Positions 19,086 through 22,635 of a stretch of 22,635 nt of DNA are shown one piece after another. The notes beneath the pieces were generated by a model. The model saw only the letters and a program-made list of their open reading frames with translations. It had not been told where the DNA came from and did not search any database. The position numbers and the translations under genes were made by a program. Every line of letters starts with the position of its first letter. The first letter of the stretch is position 1. The stretch lies in NCBI GenBank assembly GCA_016802295.1, contig JAESIW010000027.1:8402-31036 (forward strand), written 5' to 3'. Origin of the DNA: Brachionus rotundiformis. Lineage: Eukaryota > Rotifera > Eurotatoria > Ploima > Brachionidae.

Positions 19086-19464
19086 TTTCAAGTTTTTTGA
19101 ATATTGTTTAGATCAAATGATTTCAGGATAATTATTATCTCCAAGTACGCTTAGAAAAAGACTATAAAAAGCAATAGAACAAAAATTACATATTCTTTCA
19201 AAAATTAATAATAAACCATAAATTCTTGATTTTAATTTAAAAAATTCAGATCCCGTCCAACAATTTTATCAAAATTTTGAAAGGTCGCTATCTAATCGAC
19301 TTGCAAATGTGTTAAGCTTTAACCATGATCAAACAGATTAAAATCTAATTGCTTTAAATTTAAATGAAAATAATTTCAATAATCAAAATAGCATATATTC
19401 GATTGAATTAAGTGAAATACTGTCCCGAGTTAATTCGAACACGAACTCGACTTGGGAAAAGTAG
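19085..19464 (+). pseudogene. unknown ORF with four in-frame TAA codons, ending in the duplication arm
   Basis: One frame reads through about 125 codons: FEYCLDQMISG, TAA, LLSPSTLRKRL, TAA, KAIEQKLHILSKINNKP, TAA, ILDFNLKNSDPVQQFYQNFE, RSLSNRLANVLSFNHDQTD, TAA, NLIALNLNENNFNNQNSIYS, IELSEILSRVNSNTNSTWEK and TAG at 19462. The composition is protein-like with no frame change, but I do not recognise it. Its last nine codons are shared with the broken ORF at 14900-15409 because both run into identical arms. Just before the arm boundary the two differ, but in a similar pattern (LxEI followed by L or M). Confidence 0.4.
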
Positions 19465-19966
19465 TGAACAATGTGACCGCCTCGAACTGTTACTACATTT
19501 TGGAAAATAATTTAATATTGAAAAATATTAATTCATTACGCAATATTTTTTTTTTTTTTGAATATTAACGAGTTTATTTGTATGAAAATAATGATTTATT
19601 TTAATAATTAAAAAAGGACATTTTAACTTTGAAATTAATAAAAAATTAATAAAAACCAATAATTTTTTTGATATTTTGCTCGGGTTTAAATAAAAAAAAT
19701 TATGTAATAAAATTAAAAAACTCACTCAAATTTATAAAATTAGTTCTGTTCAATAGAAAAGTAATTTCGGTTCTTTAAAATCTTATAAATTTAGGGTAAT
19801 TTGTTCATTATTAATTACTCGTTTTAGTTACATATCTTTCCAGATATGAAGTAAATTCTAATTTATTTTTTTTACAATTTCAACTGATCCGCCCATTACT
19901 CCTTCAACAAAAAAATTTGTTGAACTTCACAAGATATCATTTGACAATTAATTTATAAATCTTAAA
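19437..19966 (-). repeat. long inverted duplication, right arm, inner part
   Basis: Reverse complement of 14398-14927 with no mismatch seen. The arm is interrupted after 19966 by the 2529-bp transposon and resumes at 22500. Confidence 0.92.
19750..19966 (-). pseudogene. second copy of the HtrL-type glycosyltransferase relic, C-terminal part
   Basis: Identical to 14398-14614. It contains the VEGVMGGSVEIVKKIN and VINNEQITLNLYDF blocks with the same stops. The upstream part of this copy continues on the minus strand at 22500-22635, beyond the inserted transposon. Shared stops show the gene was already dead when duplicated, or that the arms have been homogenised. Confidence 0.75.
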
Positions 19967-20093
19967 TCCATATCAAATTAAAGTAATAGAAAATAGAACA
20001 TTTTTTGTGTTTGAAAATTTTTTTGTATTGGTTATTTTTTGTGTCAGAAAAAAACACAATTAATTAAGTTATTGATTAGTTTTTTTGCTCTTT

Positions 20094-20570
20094 TTAACAA
20101 AAAAACGGAAAATTGCCTCTTTTAATGAAGAAAGTGATTGTTCTTCTGTTTAAAATTTTTATTATTTTTGGTTTGGCTAGCTTAATTTGAAAAGATTTTT
20201 CTTCAACTTCAAAAGAATCAGTTTGATTAATAAATCTCTTTTTAATCAATTGATATTCACTTTGAAAGTCCGTAGCATCACGGTATCTTGTTTGAAAATT
20301 ATGAGATTTTATCAAATAAGTCATAATATTTTGATCAATTTTAATTTTAAACTTTCTCATAGCAGAATTTTTTCGATGAATTTTTAACAATTTGCCCATG
20401 CAGAAATTTATTTCTTTGACAAATTCGTTAAACTTGTTGTCTTTTTTCTTCTTGAACTTTCTTGTTTTGAGATGTTAATCCGTTGAAAATTTGGGAGTTT
20501 CGGATGATAATTTTTTAGGATTATAAAAACCTGCTTTATATAAACCCTTGTTTCGGGTATTATATGCCAT
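20094..20570 (-). CDS. hypothetical basic protein of the transposon, one in-frame stop
   Basis: An ATG at 20570 starts MAYNTRNKGLYKAGFYNPKK, reaches KFSTD and a TAA at about residue 32, and then stays open in the same frame through HLKTRKFKKKKDNKFNEFVK, CMGKLLKIHRKNSAMRKFKI, HNFQTRYRDATDFQSEYQLI and ITFFIKRGNFPFFC to the end at 20094 (about 159 codons). It is rich in Lys and Arg, which suits a nucleic-acid-binding accessory protein, but I know no homologue. Its ATG overlaps that of the plus-strand ORF at 20564, so the two genes face away from each other with a 7-bp shared start region. The downstream ATG (CMGKLL, near 20400) could begin a shorter intact ORF of 101 codons. Confidence 0.45.
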
Positions 20571-22290
20571 TCTCAATTAAAAAAATGATTTTAATTCCAA
20601 TTGATGATTATAACAAAATTTGTCATTCTCTGAATGATTTGCAACAAACGAATTTAAGACTGAAGACTGAAAATAATAAGAAAGATGAAATTATAAGAAT
20701 TTTAAACAAAGAAAAACTTGATTTAGCGCTTCAAATTAGTGACTTAAGAGATAAGGAATCTCTTCGTTTGCCAATTTTAAAGAGAGTTCAACAGAGAAAA
20801 AAAAGTGCTTCTTTGGACTTAGTCAAAAGCATTTGAACGCGTCAGAGAAAGTATAAATTCGGTTTTAAATGAATTAAACAATTATTTAGATTCATTTGAG
20901 TTGGGAAATATTATCGGAAGTTAAAAAAAAAAATATCACCTCAAAGTTGTTTATATTTTAAAGACAAACATTTAATATCCGACAATACATATAGGTTGTT
21001 TAAAAAGGATCTCTATTTAGACATACGGTCATTGAATGAATTGATTTTAGAGAGAAAAAAAATCGATTCGCTTTTTAATTTTAATCAAATAGATCAAGGA
21101 TTTTATACAGATGTGAGAAAACAGATAATTGAAAAATTAATTTATCTTTTTTCAACAAAAAAAATTTCTGATAATTTAATATTGATTAAATTATCAGCGG
21201 ATGGAACTGTTATTTCAAGGTCAATGAAAGCAATAAACATTTGCTTTTCTATTATCAACCAAGGAAAAATTGCTGCTGGATTGAACGGAACTTATCCTAT
21301 TGGTATTTTTAAGGTTGAAAATGAAGATTATGAGTCAATTAAAAATTGGTTGACCGAAATATGGTCATGTTTAAAAGATTTAGATTATTTCCAATTTGAA
21401 GATAAAAAGATACCAATTGAATATTATTTCTTTTCAGATTGGAAAATGATGTCTATCGTATTAGGGCTTTACAGTGCCTCATCAAACTTTCCCTGTTTGT
21501 GGTGTGAATGTCATAAAAATGACTTATCTAAAATTCAAAAAAGTTTAGAACGATCTTATGATAGAAATCAAGCCATTCTTGAAAAAGGCTCAAAAGCCAA
21601 AGCTGATCATTTTGGATACAAACAGTATTCACTATTAAAAGAGATTCCACATTCAAGATTTGTAATAGATTTGCTACATTTATTCCTTAGAATAAGTGAT
21701 GTATTATTTGAACTTTTTATTCATGAACTTTGTCGAATCGACAAGTTTACTAAAGCTACTTAATTTAACGAAAAAAAACATATCGAGCTCCACAAACTTT
21801 CCGAATTTTTAAAAACTAAATGTAGTATTTCAATCAAGTATTTCAATCAAGAGACCAAATCAACTTCGACTATTCTAAACATCTATCTCCCAGCCAGCAA
21901 GAGAATAATTATTTTCGAAAATATAAATAATTCTTTCTTTGAATCTTTAGAAAACACTGAGACAATAGCAAAAATTAGTGGAAAATTTTATGAAATTTAT
22001 AAAAGCTTGATCTCGGAAATACCGCCTTTTCCAGGTCAAATTTAATCAAGTACAGAGGATTGGCTAAAATTATTTCTTCAAGTGTATCATGAAGCCGACG
22101 TTACCCCTTACATACATGCCTTTGTCAATCATCTACATGTATTCTATGGCTCAAATATAAATGTTAATTATCTCAATCAACAAGGCTTTGAAAAATAAAA
22201 CGATGTAACTTCGTCGGCGTATTTTAGAGGTTCTGACAAAAGAAAATCTTGTTTAAAACAAATATTAGCAAAACAGTGCCGCCTTTCTTA
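20564..22290 (+). pseudogene. putative DDE-type transposase, CxxCxC-containing, broken
   Basis: The N-terminus (20564-20836, MPFSIKKMILIPIDDYNKIC) is followed by a coiled-coil-like stretch rich in Leu, Lys and Glu. After two frame changes (about 20830 and the 11-A run near 20932) the main domain is open to 21763. It contains LILIKLSADGT with a candidate first Asp, AAGLNGTYPIGIFKVENEDY, YYFFSDWKMMSIVLGLYSAS with a candidate second Asp, FPCLWCECHKND, and FVIDLLHLFLRISDVLFEL. The frame continues after TAA at 21761 with LHKLSEFLKTK and FENINNSFFESLENTETIAK, a TAA at about 22043, VYHEADVTPYIHAFVNHLHV, NQQGFEK, a TAA at about 22196, and SSAYFRGSDKRK. I recall the same order (SGDGT, GDWKFLALVLG, CxWCxC, LHLFLRI, QQGxEKLND) in many uncharacterised proteins of Hydra, sponges and rotifers. 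The DDE assignment is inference from this pattern. Confidence 0.6.
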
Positions 22291-22499
22291 TTTTCTAGAT
22301 AAAATATATATTTTTTTTTTACAGGGATAAAATAATTCTTTTTATTTTTATTCTTAGTTTATTCTAGTTTTATTTAATTTAAATAAAATATTAAAGAATA
22401 TTATGTTAAAAATTATAATTCTCTTTTAAATCGCAATATTTTTTATCCAATAGAAAAATTTCTCGAAAATAAAAAATGTCCATAAAAATTTGATATGTC

Positions 22500-22635
22500 T
22501 TTAAAAGCTCTTTTATTTTCAATTAAAATATAAAACTTATTAGAAATAAGTGACCTTCCTTTTAATTTATTTTTTAGATTAAAATTACCAAAAAATTAGG
22601 ATATGCCTGCATCAACCCAAAAAATGAATTCTGTT
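22500..22635 (-). repeat. long inverted duplication, right arm, outer part (to window edge)
   Basis: Reverse complement of 14260-14395 with no mismatch seen. On the minus strand it encodes the FQTEFIFWVDAGIS block of the glycosyltransferase relic, including the same TAA. The match is cut by the window end. Confidence 0.9.

Larger units (their letters stand above)
19969..22497 (+). mobile_element. 2529-bp DNA transposon inserted in the duplication arm
   Basis: The other arm supplies the empty site: CTTAAA-TA-TTTAAAAG (in this orientation) becomes CTTAAA-TC, element, TC-TTTAAAAG. The element starts CATATCAAATT and ends AATTTGATATG, a perfect 11-bp terminal inverted repeat. Further in, ACATTTTTT, an AATTTTT run and TATTGG occur in the same order at both ends, so the imperfect repeat reaches about 60 bp. 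The 2-bp duplication TC sits where the empty copy has TA. Inside are a divergent ORF (minus) and a broken putative transposase (plus). I cannot assign a named superfamily with certainty. Confidence 0.85.

Noticed and set aside
19085..22200. Reassigned TAA codon (non-standard genetic code)
   Set aside because: Several relics in the right part have mostly TAA interruptions, but TGA and TAG also occur inside conserved domains elsewhere, and frameshifts are common. Decay in AT-rich DNA explains the bias.

Overview
This is a very AT-rich stretch of a eukaryotic nuclear genome, almost certainly an animal. It contains decayed Tc1/mariner, jockey/CR1-like LINE, FLYWCH-MULE and Helitron pieces, and two broken genes for membrane-anchored enzymes. 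The mix and base composition would suit a monogonont rotifer such as Brachionus, but that is an inference. I see no intact host gene, rRNA, tRNA, CRISPR or bacterial-type operon. Nearly every coding stretch is interrupted by stops (TAA, TAG and TGA) or frameshifts, so most protein calls come from reading across breaks.

Left part (1-7400): the 3' end of a LINE reverse transcriptase (minus, 411-870); a membrane-anchored SAM-dependent methyltransferase with one stop and one frameshift (minus, 1334-2129); a mosaic of short repeats around a dead Tc1-like element with recognisable terminal repeats (about 3442-4594); a diverged tandem repeat (4880-5320); a DUF3987-like relic (plus, 5915-6450); and a broken gene of unknown function (minus, 6596-7380).

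Middle (7400-13600): a FLYWCH zinc finger plus MULE transposase relic (plus, 8246-9420); a nearly full-length but heavily mutated non-LTR retrotransposon with endonuclease and reverse transcriptase (plus, 9552-12190); a second Tc1-like transposase relic (minus, 12315-13060); and a PIF1/Helitron-type helicase fragment (plus, 13072-13529).

Right part (13600-22635) is the most interesting. A broken gene for a type II membrane HtrL/YibB-type (WlaTC/HtrL) glycosyltransferase (plus, 13779-14614) lies partly inside a long inverted duplication. By eye, 14260-14927 matches the reverse complement of 19437-19966 plus 22500-22635 without a difference. The right arm is split by a 2529-bp DNA transposon (19969-22497). 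The intact left arm acts as the empty site and shows imperfect terminal inverted repeats and a 2-bp duplication. The element encodes a CxxCxC-containing putative DDE transposase and a divergent second ORF. The spacer between the arms holds an unknown broken gene, Helitron N-terminal and Rep-region relics that include an inverted pair, and a four-copy tandem repeat of about 300 bp. A separate 136-bp block lies just upstream of two unrelated ORFs in opposite orientation.

The parts do not form a pathway. The window reads as a transposon graveyard with recent rearrangement on its right side.
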